Assembly: GCA_001797935.1 (NCBI GenBank)
Contig: MGQT01000045.1
Span: 2,675 to 28,354 of the forward strand
Direction of reading: 5' to 3'
DNA length: 25,680 bases
From: Deltaproteobacteria bacterium RBG_16_54_18
GTDB lineage: Bacteria > Desulfobacterota > B13-G15 > RBG-16-54-18
Program-made: the position numbers and the translations under genes
The notes under the pieces: generated by a model
Told to the model about the DNA's origin: nothing
Databases searched by the model: none
The model's input: only the letters and a program-made list of their open reading frames with translations
Shown: piece after piece, positions 8,265 to 16,817 of the stretch
How the letters are laid out: each line of letters starts with the position of its first letter
Position numbering within the stretch: the stretch's first letter is position 1

Positions 8265-8791
8265 TGGTCGAGCAGGTGTTTTACTGGATCGCCTTCATCA
8301 TGACCTCGATGACTGCTCTGTTTGCCGCGGTGATGGTGATCACCCGGAGCAACCCGATCAGCGCGGCCATGTTCCTGGTGCTCAACTTCGTCAGCGTCGC
8401 CATCCTCTACCTGCTGCTGCGCTTCCCGTTCATCGCCGTCATCCAGGTGATGATCTACGCCGGCGCCATCATGATGCTGGTCGTCTTCGTCATTATGCTG
8501 CTCAACGTAGAAGAAGAGGAGCGGCGGAAAAAGATCGCGGTCTCCTTGGCACAGGTGATCAGTGTGGTCCTCGTCCTGATGCTGTGCGCGCAGCTCGTTG
8601 TAGGGGTCGGTATTCAGAAGATACCCGGGAAGCACGGTGCCTTCACCGCGGAGCAACTGGCCGAGGTCGGTGACGTCAAGGCAGTGGCACAGATGCTCTT
8701 TACGACCTATCTCTTTCCCTTTGAAATCGCCTCCATCATCCTCCTCGTGGGGATCATCGGGGCGGTGATCCTGAGCAAAAAGGAGCGCTGA
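8264..8791 (+). CDS. nuoJ: NADH-quinone oxidoreductase subunit NuoJ
   Basis: This 175-residue membrane subunit contributes to the central hydrophilic axis of complex I. It has five predicted hydrophobic segments. The conserved third one (VMIYAGAIMMLVVFVIMLLN) contains the Tyr-Ala-Gly-Ala motif and the pi-bulge region typical of NuoJ/ND6. A GGGGGAG ribosome-binding site ends about seven bases before ATG 8264. A GTG three bases earlier (8261) is in frame and could also be used. The gene overlaps the nuoI stop by one base, which implies translational coupling. Confidence 0.94.
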   Translation: MVEQVFYWIAFIMTSMTALFAAVMVITRSNPISAAMFLVLNFVSVAILYLLLRFPFIAVIQVMIYAGAIMMLVVFVIMLLNVEEEERRKKIAVSLAQVISVVLVLMLCAQLVVGVGIQKIPGKHGAFTAEQLAEVGDVKAVAQMLFTTYLFPFEIASIILLVGIIGAVILSKKER

Positions 8792-8796
8792 TACTG

Positions 8797-9108
8797 ATGC
8801 CTGCCGATATTCCTTCCCTCTACTTTCTCATCGTGAGCGCGCTCGTCTTCGCCATTGGGGCAATCGGGGTGTTGGTTAGGAGAAACGCCATTATTATCTT
8901 CATGTGCATCGAGATGATGCTGAGCGCCGTCAACCTGACGCTGATTACCGCCGCCCACTATCTTAATTCACTCGACGGCGTGCTCATGGTCTTTTTCGTG
9001 ATGACGGTGGCGGCGGCCGAGGCGGCCGTCGGCTTGGCCATCTTTGTCCTTCTCTTCCGCAATCGCAAGACCATCAAGGCGGACGAGATCAATCTCTTGA
9101 AGGGGTGA
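8797..9108 (+). CDS. nuoK: NADH-quinone oxidoreductase subunit NuoK
   Basis: This 103-residue protein with three membrane segments is the ND4L-type subunit. It has the two conserved membrane glutamates of the proton path: in CIEMMLSAVNL (second segment) and in AAAEAAVGLAIFVLL (third segment). Length is normal for the family. An AAGGAG sequence at the end of nuoJ lies about eleven bases before the ATG. Confidence 0.96.
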   Translation: MPADIPSLYFLIVSALVFAIGAIGVLVRRNAIIIFMCIEMMLSAVNLTLITAAHYLNSLDGVLMVFFVMTVAAAEAAVGLAIFVLLFRNRKTIKADEINLLKG

Positions 9109-9124
9109 GGGGAGCAGCGACGCA

Positions 9125-11092
9125 ATGATCGACTGGGTATGGCTGATACCGCTCTTTCCCGCTGCCGGGTTCCTCGTGAACGGCCTCTTCGGCCGGTGGA
9201 TGAACTTCGACAAGCGGGTCGTGGCGTGGACCGCGTGTTCGGCGCTGGGGCTCTCCTTTGTCTTTTCCGTGCTTGTCTTTTTTAGTCTCTTGCAGCTTGC
9301 CCCCGAGGCCAGGGCCGCAGTGCCCGACCGAGTCCTCTTCGACTGGATCGTGTCGGGTGATTTCAGAGCAGTCGTCGGGTACAAGGTCGATCCCCTCTCT
9401 ATCATCATGGCCCTCGTGGTGAGCGGGGTGAGTTTTTTCATCCACATCTATTCCGTGGGGTACATGCACGATGACCCCGGGTTCACGCGCTACTTCGCGT
9501 TTCTCAACCTCTTCGTCTTCATGATGCTCACCCTCGTGCTCGCCAACAACTTCCTTCTCATGTTCGTCGGCTGGGAGGGGGTGGGGCTCTGTTCGTACCT
9601 CTTGATCGGCTTCTGGTTCGACCGCGACGCGCCGGCCAATGCCGGCAAGAAGGCCTTTGTGGTCAATCGGATAGGGGACTTCGGCTTCCTCGTGGGGATC
9701 TTCCTCATCTTTGCCCACCTGGGGACGGTGGAGTTTACCGGGGTCTTTGCCAAGGCTTCCACGCTGGATACGACGACGGTGACGATCATTACGCTCATGC
9801 TCTTTCTGGGGGCCGCGGGCAAGTCCGCGCAGATCCCCCTCTACGTGTGGCTCCCCGACGCGATGGAGGGTCCGACGCCGGTCAGCTCCCTGATCCACGC
9901 GGCTACCATGGTCACCTCCGGCGTCTACATGATTGCCCGTTGCCATGTCCTTTACACCATGGCCCCCATCACCATGGCCACCGTGGCCATCGTCGGCGCG
10001 GCCACGGCCATCTTTGCCGCCAGCATGGGGCTTTTGCAGTTCGACATTAAACGGGTGCTTGCCTATTCCACCATCAGCCAGCTCGGTTATATGTTCCTTG
10101 CCGTCGGCGTAGGGGCGTTCAGCGCGGGTATCTTCCATCTCATGACCCACGCCTTCTTCAAGGGGCTCCTCTTTCTGGGGGCGGGGAGCGTGATGCACGC
10201 CATGAGCGGGGAACTGGACATGCGCAACATGGGGGGGATCTGGAAACGAATCCCCATTACCTTTTGGACATTTGTGATTGCGACGCTGGCCATCGCAGGG
10301 ATACCGGGGCTCGCGGGCTTTTTCAGCAAGGACGAGATCCTCTGGCAGACCTATAACAGCGGTCATCGCTACCTCTGGCTGGTGGGGGCGGCTGCTGCCG
10401 GCATGACGGCCTTTTACATGTTCCGGCTCCTCTTTGTCACCTTTTTGGGGAAGTGCCGCGCCTCGGATGAGGTAAAGAAACATATCCATGAATCTCCCGC
10501 CATCATGACCATCCCCCTTATCGTTCTGGCCGTACTCTCGGTGATCGGCGGCTATGTGGGGATACCCCATGTGCTCGGAGGGAGGAACTTCTTCGACGAA
10601 TTTCTCGCCCCGGTCCTCGGCGGCCCCCCCCTTGGGAGCGGCGGGCATACGGCCTTTTCCCTGGTCAGACCTGCCTTTGCCGCCGGCGGCCTTGCGGAGG
10701 AGCACGGCTTCAATATGGAGATCATGTTGATGGCGGTCTCCGTGGCCATCGCCGTCATCGGCATCGGTATTGCCTTTTATCTCTACCTGTGGAAGACGGA
10801 GGTCCCCAAACGGCTCGGCGAACGCCTGAAGGGCCTGTATCGACTCGTTTTCAATAAATATTACGTCGACGAGCTCTATGAGGCGTGTTTCGTCACAAGC
10901 ACCAAGCGGCTCGGTACCTTCTTATGGCGGGAGTTCGATGACGGGGTCATTGATCGCAGCGTGAACCTGGTGGCCCGCCTGATGCTCGGCATCGCGGGCG
11001 TGCTGCGCCGTATCCAGAGCGGTCGCGTCCAGGGGTATGCGCTCGGTATCATCCTGGGTGCCGTCATCATTATCCTATTCTTGATCAGGTGA
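9125..11092 (+). CDS. nuoL: NADH-quinone oxidoreductase subunit NuoL
   Basis: This 655-residue antiporter-like subunit is the distal proton pump of complex I. It has the proton-antiporter domain with the key membrane glutamate in FVGWEGVGLCSYLLIG, the lysine-containing KSAQIPLYVWLPDAMEGPTPVSS region, and the HAFFKGLLFLGAGS helix. The C-terminal ~150 residues include the long lateral-helix region and the KYYVDELYE motif seen in NuoL/NdhF proteins. A hydrophobic anchor ends the protein. Length is slightly above the E. coli protein and normal for the family. Confidence 0.97.
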   Translation: MIDWVWLIPLFPAAGFLVNGLFGRWMNFDKRVVAWTACSALGLSFVFSVLVFFSLLQLAPEARAAVPDRVLFDWIVSGDFRAVVGYKVDPLSIIMALVVSGVSFFIHIYSVGYMHDDPGFTRYFAFLNLFVFMMLTLVLANNFLLMFVGWEGVGLCSYLLIGFWFDRDAPANAGKKAFVVNRIGDFGFLVGIFLIFAHLGTVEFTGVFAKASTLDTTTVTIITLMLFLGAAGKSAQIPLYVWLPDAMEGPTPVSSLIHAATMVTSGVYMIARCHVLYTMAPITMATVAIVGAATAIFAASMGLLQFDIKRVLAYSTISQLGYMFLAVGVGAFSAGIFHLMTHAFFKGLLFLGAGSVMHAMSGELDMRNMGGIWKRIPITFWTFVIATLAIAGIPGLAGFFSKDEILWQTYNSGHRYLWLVGAAAAGMTAFYMFRLLFVTFLGKCRASDEVKKHIHESPAIMTIPLIVLAVLSVIGGYVGIPHVLGGRNFFDEFLAPVLGGPPLGSGGHTAFSLVRPAFAAGGLAEEHGFNMEIMLMAVSVAIAVIGIGIAFYLYLWKTEVPKRLGERLKGLYRLVFNKYYVDELYEACFVTSTKRLGTFLWREFDDGVIDRSVNLVARLMLGIAGVLRRIQSGRVQGYALGIILGAVIIILFLIR

Positions 11093-11099
11093 GGATTGC

Positions 11100-12683
11100 A
11101 TGCATATACAGGGCCTTCCCCTTTTGACTATCGTCATCTTCTTCCCCTTGGCAGGGGCGCTGCTTCTCCTTTGTATCCCCAAGGCGCGGGTGGAATTGCT
11201 CAAACGCGTTGCCCTGGCCATCTCCCTGATTGAATTTTTCGTCTCGCTTCCCCTGTTTGTCTGGTTCGATGGGGGGGTGGCGGGGATGCAGTTTGTGGAA
11301 CAGGTCCCCTGGATTCCCGGCTGGGGGGTTCAGTATGCCGTGGGGATCGACGGGATCAGTCTCCTCCTGATCATCCTGACGACGCTCCTGACGGTCCTCT
11401 GCATCTTGAGCTCCTGGCGATCCATCGAGCGGATGGTGAAGGAATACCTGATCGTCTTCCTCCTCTTGGAGACCGGCATGGTCGGCGTCCTCTGCGCCCT
11501 GGACCTCGTCCTCTTCTATGTCTTTTGGGAGGTCTCGCTGATCCCCATGTACCTCATCATCGGGGTGTGGGGGGGGCCGCGAAAGATCTACGCCGCCATC
11601 AAATTCTTCCTCTACACGATGGCCGGCAGCGTCTTGATGCTGGTGGCCATTATCGCCGTCTATTTCCTCCACGGGAAGGCAACGGGGGAGTACACCTTTG
11701 ACCTGCTCAAGCTCTACCAAACGATCCTGGTGCCCAACACGCAGTATCTCTTGTTTGCGGCCTTTGCCGTGGCCTTTGCCATCAAGGTCCCGATGTTCCC
11801 GTTCCACACATGGTTGCCGGACGCCCATGTGGAGGCACCGACCGCCGGATCGGTGATCCTGGCCGGTATCCTCCTCAAGCTCGGCACCTACGGCTTCATG
11901 CGGTTTGCCATACCGCTGTTTCCCGTTGCGGCGTACAAGGCAATCCCCCTGATATCCGTCCTCGCCTTGATCGGGATCATCTACGGCGCCCTCGTATCCA
12001 TGATGCAAACGGACCTCAAGAAGCTGGTGGCCTTTTCCAGTGTGAGCCACCTCGGCTTTGTCATGCTGGGGATGTTCGCCTTTACCGTGCAGGGAGTTAC
12101 CGGGAGCGTCTACCAGATGCTCAATCACGGGGTGAGCACCGGCGCGCTCTTTTTGATCGTCGGGATGCTCTATGAACGCAGACACACGAGGCAGATCGCC
12201 GACTTTGGCGGGCTCGCCGGCGTGATGCCGGTCTTTGCCACCTGCTTCATGATCGTGACCCTTTCCTCCATCGCCCTGCCGGGGACCAACGGCTTTGTCG
12301 GGGAATTCCTCATCCTCCTCGGCACGTTTAAGGCCAACCCCGTCTACGGCGTCATCGGCGCCACCGGGGTGATCTTGGCGGCGGCCTACATGCTCTGGAT
12401 GTTCCAACGCGTGATGTTCGGCCCTCTCCGGCACGAAGAAAACCGGGCCATCAAGGACCTCAATCTCCGTGAGATTGTGATCCTCGCGCCGCTCATCTGC
12501 CTGATCGTCTGGATGGGGGTCTACCCTCAGTTCTTCTTGAAAAAAATCGACCTCTCCGTGCAACACTTCCTCTACGACGTGAAGACGCGGTACGAGGCAG
12601 CGATTGCCCTGCCGCGTGTCGGCGAAGGAGCATTACCCGCGGTTGGACAGGACGTCGGTCCGGCGAAACCGGCAGAGAAATAG
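11100..12683 (+). CDS. nuoM: NADH-quinone oxidoreductase subunit NuoM
   Basis: This 527-residue antiporter-like pump subunit carries the conserved glutamate in LFYVFWEVSLIPMYLIIG, the lysine in FAIKVPMFPFHTWLPDAH, and VEAPTAGSVILAGILLKLG. The later helix with KKLVAFSSVSHLGFVMLG is also typical. It starts seven bases after nuoL; the ATG overlaps a GC-ATGC sequence with GAGG upstream. The C-terminal tail of about 25 residues after the last membrane helix is slightly long and of unknown importance. Confidence 0.97.
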   Translation: MHIQGLPLLTIVIFFPLAGALLLLCIPKARVELLKRVALAISLIEFFVSLPLFVWFDGGVAGMQFVEQVPWIPGWGVQYAVGIDGISLLLIILTTLLTVLCILSSWRSIERMVKEYLIVFLLLETGMVGVLCALDLVLFYVFWEVSLIPMYLIIGVWGGPRKIYAAIKFFLYTMAGSVLMLVAIIAVYFLHGKATGEYTFDLLKLYQTILVPNTQYLLFAAFAVAFAIKVPMFPFHTWLPDAHVEAPTAGSVILAGILLKLGTYGFMRFAIPLFPVAAYKAIPLISVLALIGIIYGALVSMMQTDLKKLVAFSSVSHLGFVMLGMFAFTVQGVTGSVYQMLNHGVSTGALFLIVGMLYERRHTRQIADFGGLAGVMPVFATCFMIVTLSSIALPGTNGFVGEFLILLGTFKANPVYGVIGATGVILAAAYMLWMFQRVMFGPLRHEENRAIKDLNLREIVILAPLICLIVWMGVYPQFFLKKIDLSVQHFLYDVKTRYEAAIALPRVGEGALPAVGQDVGPAKPAEK

Positions 12684-12690
12684 GAGTACG

Positions 12691-14157
12691 ATGAATCTTG
12701 TGACAACTCAGGTTACCGTAATGGATCTTATCGTGATTGCACCGGCGCTGGTGCTGACCGGTTGCGCACTCGTGATCTTGCTCTTGAGCGCCTTCGTCCC
12801 CACAGGCAGGCGGGGATTCCTCGGGTATTGCGCCGTCGCCGGAGTCGTTGCGGCCATGGCCTCTCTCCTCTGGGGAAACGACGGGGCACAGAGCGGCTTT
12901 AACGGCATGGTTCAGCGGGACCCCTTTGCCCTGTTTTTCACGGTCATCATAGGGATCATCACCCTGCTCACTATTCTGGCCTCTTTGGGATATGCCCGGC
13001 GCGAGGGGATCGATTTCGGCGAGTATTACGTCCTGATCCTCTTTGCCAGCGTGGGGATGATGCTGATGGCCGCCGGCGGGAACTTCCTGATCATCTTCCT
13101 CGGGCTGGAGGTGATGTCTATTGCCATCTATGTCCTGGCCGGCATCATGCGGGATGACGCCAGATCCGTGGAGGCCGCCTTTAAATACTTTTTACTCGGC
13201 GCCTTCGCCTCGGCCTTTTTCCTGTATGGCATCGCCCTTATCTATGCCTCAACCGGCACCTTCGATCTTACCGGGATCAACCGGGTCTTCACCGAACAGT
13301 CGTCAATACGTATCCTTCCTATCGTCATCACCGGGCTGGCACTCCTGATCGTGGGGTTCGGCTTTAAGATCGCCCTTGTCCCCTTTCATATGTGGACCCC
13401 CGACGTCTATGAAGGGGCCCCGACCACCATCACCGCCTTTATGGCTACCGGCGTTAAGGCCGCCGCCTTTGCCGCCTTTGTGCGCGTTTTCTGGCATGCC
13501 CTGCCGCAGTTGCAGCCGTATTGGGTGGAGATCATGTGGGTCTTGGCCGTGGCCACCATGACGGTGGGAAACATCATCGCCCTCGTGCAGACGAATATCA
13601 AACGAATGCTCGCCTACTCCAGCATTGCCCATGCGGGGTATATCCTCGTGGCCTTTGTGGCCGGCAACCAACTGGGCGCCGCGAGCATCCTCTTTTACCT
13701 CCTCGCCTATTGCTTCATGAACATCGGGGCCTTTACCGTGGTGATCCTGCTGGGGAAGAAGGGGGAGGAGCGAACCTTGATCAGCGATTACGCGGGGGTC
13801 GGCTCTCGCCACCCCCTGCTGGCAGCCGCCATGGCCATCTTCATGTTTTCTCTGGCCGGCGTACCGCCAACTGCCGGTTTCATGGCCAAATTGTACGTCT
13901 TTAGCACGGCGATCCAGGCCGGCTATTACTGGCTGGCCGTCATCGGCGTCTTAAACAGCGCCGTTGCCGCCTACTATTATCTGCGGGTGCTCATCTACGT
14001 CTACTTTCGGGAACAGGAAGGAGAATCGCCGATCACCCAATTCGCGCCTGCCGCCGTCTTGGTCGTCGTGATATCGGCGTGGGGGGTATTGCACCTGGGG
14101 GTCTTACCGTCTGCCTTTTTTGCCATGGCCCAGCGCTCCATTCAATTCCTGCGGTGA
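12691..14157 (+). CDS. nuoN: NADH-quinone oxidoreductase subunit NuoN
   Basis: This 488-residue antiporter-like subunit is the pump nearest the quinone module. Signature regions are IFLGLEVMSIAIYVLAG (conserved Glu), FGFKIALVPFHMWTPDVYEGAP (conserved Lys and the PDVYEG motif) and KRMLAYSSIAHAGYILVA. The frame is open from 12604 inside nuoM, but the ATG at 12691 is preceded by TAGGAG overlapping the nuoM stop and is the clear start. This is the last nuo gene. No terminator hairpin is seen after the stop at 14157. Confidence 0.96.
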   Translation: MNLVTTQVTVMDLIVIAPALVLTGCALVILLLSAFVPTGRRGFLGYCAVAGVVAAMASLLWGNDGAQSGFNGMVQRDPFALFFTVIIGIITLLTILASLGYARREGIDFGEYYVLILFASVGMMLMAAGGNFLIIFLGLEVMSIAIYVLAGIMRDDARSVEAAFKYFLLGAFASAFFLYGIALIYASTGTFDLTGINRVFTEQSSIRILPIVITGLALLIVGFGFKIALVPFHMWTPDVYEGAPTTITAFMATGVKAAAFAAFVRVFWHALPQLQPYWVEIMWVLAVATMTVGNIIALVQTNIKRMLAYSSIAHAGYILVAFVAGNQLGAASILFYLLAYCFMNIGAFTVVILLGKKGEERTLISDYAGVGSRHPLLAAAMAIFMFSLAGVPPTAGFMAKLYVFSTAIQAGYYWLAVIGVLNSAVAAYYYLRVLIYVYFREQEGESPITQFAPAAVLVVVISAWGVLHLGVLPSAFFAMAQRSIQFLR

Positions 14158-14187
14158 TTGAGTCCCACATTGCTTTTGTTCGTCGCA

Positions 14188-14217
14188 TTGACAGCTCACG
14201 GTGAAATGGGGTAGTGT
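14188..14217 (+). promoter_or_regulatory. Candidate sigma-70-type promoter for the RRM gene
   Basis: TTGACA (14188-14193) is a perfect -35 box. At 18 bases spacing is TAGTGT (14212-14217), a weak -10 that keeps the most conserved TA...T positions. It lies about 50 bases upstream of the GTG start, leaving a short leader. This would uncouple the RNA-binding protein from the nuo operon. It was judged by eye only. Confidence 0.4.
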
Positions 14218-14268
14218 ATATCGTTAGGAGTTATAAAAACCGATCTATGTAAGCAAAAGGAGGGTACT

Positions 14269-14559
14269 GTGAACATCTACGTAGGGAATTTGTCGTTCGA
14301 TGCAACAGAGGAAGATGTGCGGAAGGTCTTTGAACCGTTCGGCCAGGTTGAGTCCGCCAAGATTGTGCAGGATAAGTATAGCGGTAGATCGAGAGGATTT
14401 GGATTTGTGGAGATGCCCTCCGCGGATGAAGCCAAGGCCGCAATCAGCGGGCTGAACGGCAAAGAGGTAAAGGGGAGAGCGCTGAGTGTCAACGAGGCGC
14501 GTCCCCGCTCGGAAAAACCTCGTGGCGGAGGAGGCAAAGGCCGCGGCGAGCGTTACTAA
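14269..14559 (+). CDS. RRM-domain RNA-binding protein
   Basis: This 96-residue protein consists of one RNA-recognition motif and a short basic Gly/Arg tail. RNP2 is IYVGNL (residues 3-8) and RNP1 is RGFGFVEM (42-49), with the aromatic residues that stack on RNA bases intact. The tail (about 78-96) is rich in Arg, Lys and Gly. Small single-RRM proteins of this kind occur in cyanobacteria and many Gram-negative anaerobes; some are cold-inducible, but no role can be assigned here. The start is GTG, chosen because AAGGAGGG (14257-14264) sits four bases upstream and RNP2 would be lost with a later start. It appears to be a single-gene unit between two energy-metabolism clusters. Confidence 0.93.
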   Translation: MNIYVGNLSFDATEEDVRKVFEPFGQVESAKIVQDKYSGRSRGFGFVEMPSADEAKAAISGLNGKEVKGRALSVNEARPRSEKPRGGGGKGRGERY

Positions 14560-14657
14560 CCTTACGGACACCACGATATAAAAAACATATCGCCTCACGC
14601 TGAAGCTGATCACGCTACAGCTCTATGCCTTGTGGGAGACGGTTGAGTTCCGGTGCT

Positions 14658-15011
14658 ATGCAACTCTTTGAGGTCAAGGAGATCTTAGAAGCTGAACTGC
14701 TGTGGGAGCCTGCCGATCTCCAGCTCGAGATCGAGATGGCGGAAGCCGCCGACTTGATGAGCGATGTCCTGAATCGGCGGCTGGGGGGAGATTTGTTAAT
14801 AACGGGCTTGATCAACTCCCAGGTGATCAGGACGGCGGAGGTGGCAGATATCAAGGCGATTGCCTTTGTTCGTGGGAAGAAGCCTGACCGAGAAGCAATC
14901 TCATTGGCCATGAGTAAGGGCATCCCTTTGTTAACGACACAACTCCTCATGTATGAGGCATGCGCCCGGCTCGCGATGAAGGGATTGACCGGTAGCTCGG
15001 GGACCATTTAG
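14658..15011 (+). CDS. DRTGG-like domain protein (first gene of the regulatory cluster)
   Basis: This 117-residue soluble protein has no membrane segment or signal peptide. It begins MQLFEVKEILEAEL and ends in an alternating beta/alpha pattern (GDLLITGLINSQVI, IKAIAFVRGKKPD, GIPLLTT). That pattern resembles the DRTGG-domain proteins found next to [FeFe]-hydrogenase and bifurcating-enzyme operons. The domain is a presumed ligand- or phosphate-binding module of unknown biochemical function. The frame is open from ATG 14625, but the family N-terminus begins at ATG 14658, which I prefer although neither start has a good ribosome-binding site. The canonical DRTGG residues are degenerate here; the paralogue at 16814 keeps them better. 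It probably heads the operon that runs to 18441. Confidence 0.7.
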   Translation: MQLFEVKEILEAELLWEPADLQLEIEMAEAADLMSDVLNRRLGGDLLITGLINSQVIRTAEVADIKAIAFVRGKKPDREAISLAMSKGIPLLTTQLLMYEACARLAMKGLTGSSGTI

Positions 15012-15024
15012 TCAGTTCGCGTCG

Positions 15025-15474
15025 ATGGAAAAAAAAGAACTGATGTGGGATTATGAGATCGAGGGGAAGGACTTTAGGAATGCCGGGAGGGTATCGAGCA
15101 AGGTCAAGGATATCTTAAAGGAACTTGGGTTCGATCCCGATTTCGTGAGGAGAGTAGCCATCGCCTCCTATGAGGCGGAGATGAATGTGGTCTGTCATGC
15201 GGATAAAGGGACGCTGCACTTCGCCATCCTCCCTCAGGCGTTGCAGATTGTGGTGAAGGACAGAGGGCCCGGCATCCCCGATATCGAGCTCGCCATGCAG
15301 GAGGGGTATTCCACCGCCCCCCCGGAGATCAGGGAGATGGGTTTTGGGGCCGGCATGGGGCTCTCCAATATGAAGAAAAACGCTGATGAGTTGCACATCG
15401 TCTCCACAGTAGGCCAGGGGACGGTGGTGGAGATGGTCATGAGGTCCCCGCGCTCCAGACAGGGATCAGCATGA
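15025..15474 (+). CDS. RsbW/SpoIIAB-like ATP-binding protein (HATPase_c)
   Basis: This 149-residue protein is a stand-alone GHKL-type ATPase of the anti-sigma-factor/serine-kinase class. The N box is EAEMN with N54 as the Mg-binding Asn, the G1 box is DRGPGI (79-84), and the glycine-rich lid is GFGAGMGLSN (106-115). There is no phospho-accepting His domain. Family members phosphorylate or sequester partner regulators. Its closest neighbours here are a DRTGG protein 13 bases upstream and the hydrogenase-like iron-sulfur protein, whose ATG overlaps this stop by four bases (ATGA). Coupling suggests the two products work together, for example redox sensing by the iron-sulfur protein and output by the ATPase; this is inference. 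Confidence 0.85.
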   Translation: MEKKELMWDYEIEGKDFRNAGRVSSKVKDILKELGFDPDFVRRVAIASYEAEMNVVCHADKGTLHFAILPQALQIVVKDRGPGIPDIELAMQEGYSTAPPEIREMGFGAGMGLSNMKKNADELHIVSTVGQGTVVEMVMRSPRSRQGSA

Positions 15475-16817
15475 AGCGATCGTACGGGATCATTACCATC
15501 GATGAAGATAAGTGCCAGGGTTGCGTCAACTGTATGATGTCCTGCCGCACCGAGGCAATCAGGATCTTTGAGGGCAAGGCCAGGATCGTCACCAATCGCT
15601 GCATCTACTGTGGCAAGTGCTTTCGCGATTGCCCGGAGCATGCCATCACCTCTCGGACCCATGGCCTGGAGGACCTGAAGAATTTTAAATATACTATCGT
15701 CATTCCGAGCTCCACCATCTATTCCCAATTACCCGGGGAGCGGGAGCCCAACAGGATCCTCTGTGCCCTCAAGGCCCTCGGTTTTGACCACGTCTATGAG
15801 GAGGCGATCGGGGCGGAGGAGGCGAGTATTGCCACCCAAGAGTACCTCAAGGGGTATCAGGGCCCTTATCCCCTCATCTCCTCCCTCTGTCCAGCCATCA
15901 TCAGGTTGATCCAGATCAGGTTTCCCCATTTCGTCGACCAGATCAACCCCATTGATCTCCCCGCAGAGATCGTGGCCAAGGATATCAGAAAAGCGAAGGC
16001 GAAAGAGCTGGGGATCACGCAAGAGGAGTTGGGAATCTTCTACCTGGTGCCCTGCCCGGCCAAGATGGTGGCGGTGACGAAGACGGAGACCAAGGAGCGA
16101 TCGTTCATCGATGGGACCATCTCTATCGCCGATATTTACGGTGAACTGATGGCGGCCCTGCGGGAGGTACGGGAAGAGGAAGGCCTGCAGAAGGCCAGCA
16201 GTGCGGGGATTGGATGGGCAGTTAAGGGGGGGGAGATCAGGGAGCTGGAGCCACGACGGTGGCTGCGAGGTGACAAGGAGAGCATTGTCGTGGACGGGAT
16301 CAAGAACGCCATCAAGGTCCTCGATGAGATAGAAAACGGCAAGCTGCGCAACATCGAGTTCATCGAGGCCAGGGCGTGTCCCGAGGGGTGTGTAGGGGGG
16401 GCTCTGACGGTGGCCGACCGCTATGTGTCCAGGGGGAGGATCAGGAAGCTGATGCTCAGTCATGGAAGTGAATCGGTTGTGGACCGCGCAGAGGTGGTGA
16501 AGCGCTTCAAGGAGGGGTATTACTTCTTCGAAAAGGGGTTGAAGCCGAAGCCCTTTGCCGTCCGCCTGGATACCGATCCTCTCAAGGCCGTGGAGAAGAT
16601 GAAGGTGCGGGATGAGATCCACGTCTCCCTCCCCGGTCTGGACTGTGGAGCCTGTGGGACCCCGAATTGCCGCGCCTTTGCCGACGACGTGGTGCAGGGG
16701 AAGGCGGAAATAACCGACTGCATCTTCAAGTGGCGGGAAGGGGTCAAGGACCTGGCCCAAGAAGTCATGCAGTGGGCCGAGAAGCGCCCCCATTCCCTGC
16801 CCAAGAGGGGGAGATGA
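15471..16817 (+). CDS. Iron-sulfur protein with [FeFe]-hydrogenase large-subunit-like domain (putative redox/H2 sensor)
   Basis: This 448-residue soluble protein has three parts. Residues 1-60 are a 2x[4Fe-4S] ferredoxin (C15, C18, C21, C25 and C44, C47, C50, C54). Residues about 70-370 resemble the H-cluster domain of [FeFe]-hydrogenase. The equivalents of all four H-cluster cysteines are present: C140 in SSLCP, C195 in VPCPAKM, and C303/C307 in ARACPEGCVGG. The proton-transfer cysteine that precedes the first ligand in true hydrogenases (TSCCP) is Leu139 here. Residues 392-417 are an RnfB-type [4Fe-4S] domain (C392, C395, C400, C417). Related proteins are thought to be sensory, or to hold only a [4Fe-4S] cluster as in Nar1. 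Catalysis is doubtful. It overlaps both its neighbours by four bases. Confidence 0.87.
   Translation: MKRSYGIITIDEDKCQGCVNCMMSCRTEAIRIFEGKARIVTNRCIYCGKCFRDCPEHAITSRTHGLEDLKNFKYTIVIPSSTIYSQLPGEREPNRILCALKALGFDHVYEEAIGAEEASIATQEYLKGYQGPYPLISSLCPAIIRLIQIRFPHFVDQINPIDLPAEIVAKDIRKAKAKELGITQEELGIFYLVPCPAKMVAVTKTETKERSFIDGTISIADIYGELMAALREVREEEGLQKASSAGIGWAVKGGEIRELEPRRWLRGDKESIVVDGIKNAIKVLDEIENGKLRNIEFIEARACPEGCVGGALTVADRYVSRGRIRKLMLSHGSESVVDRAEVVKRFKEGYYFFEKGLKPKPFAVRLDTDPLKAVEKMKVRDEIHVSLPGLDCGACGTPNCRAFADDVVQGKAEITDCIFKWREGVKDLAQEVMQWAEKRPHSLPKRGR

Noticed and set aside
14574..14592. Inverted repeat CGATAT/ATATCG after the RRM gene as a terminator
   Set aside because: A six-base, mostly A/T stem with an A-rich loop and no following T-tract is too weak to call. 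A possible -10 (TATAAA, 14577-14582) overlaps it but has no good -35.
14625..14657. Upstream start (ATG 14625) for the first DRTGG-like protein
   Set aside because: The added 11 residues (MPCGRRLSSGA) do not resemble the family N-terminus and there is no ribosome-binding site; ATG 14658 fits better.
15471..16817. Catalytic [FeFe]-hydrogenase
   Set aside because: The proton-transfer cysteine of TSCCP is Leu and the surrounding motifs are degenerate, so it is reported as a hydrogenase-like sensor or iron-sulfur protein instead.
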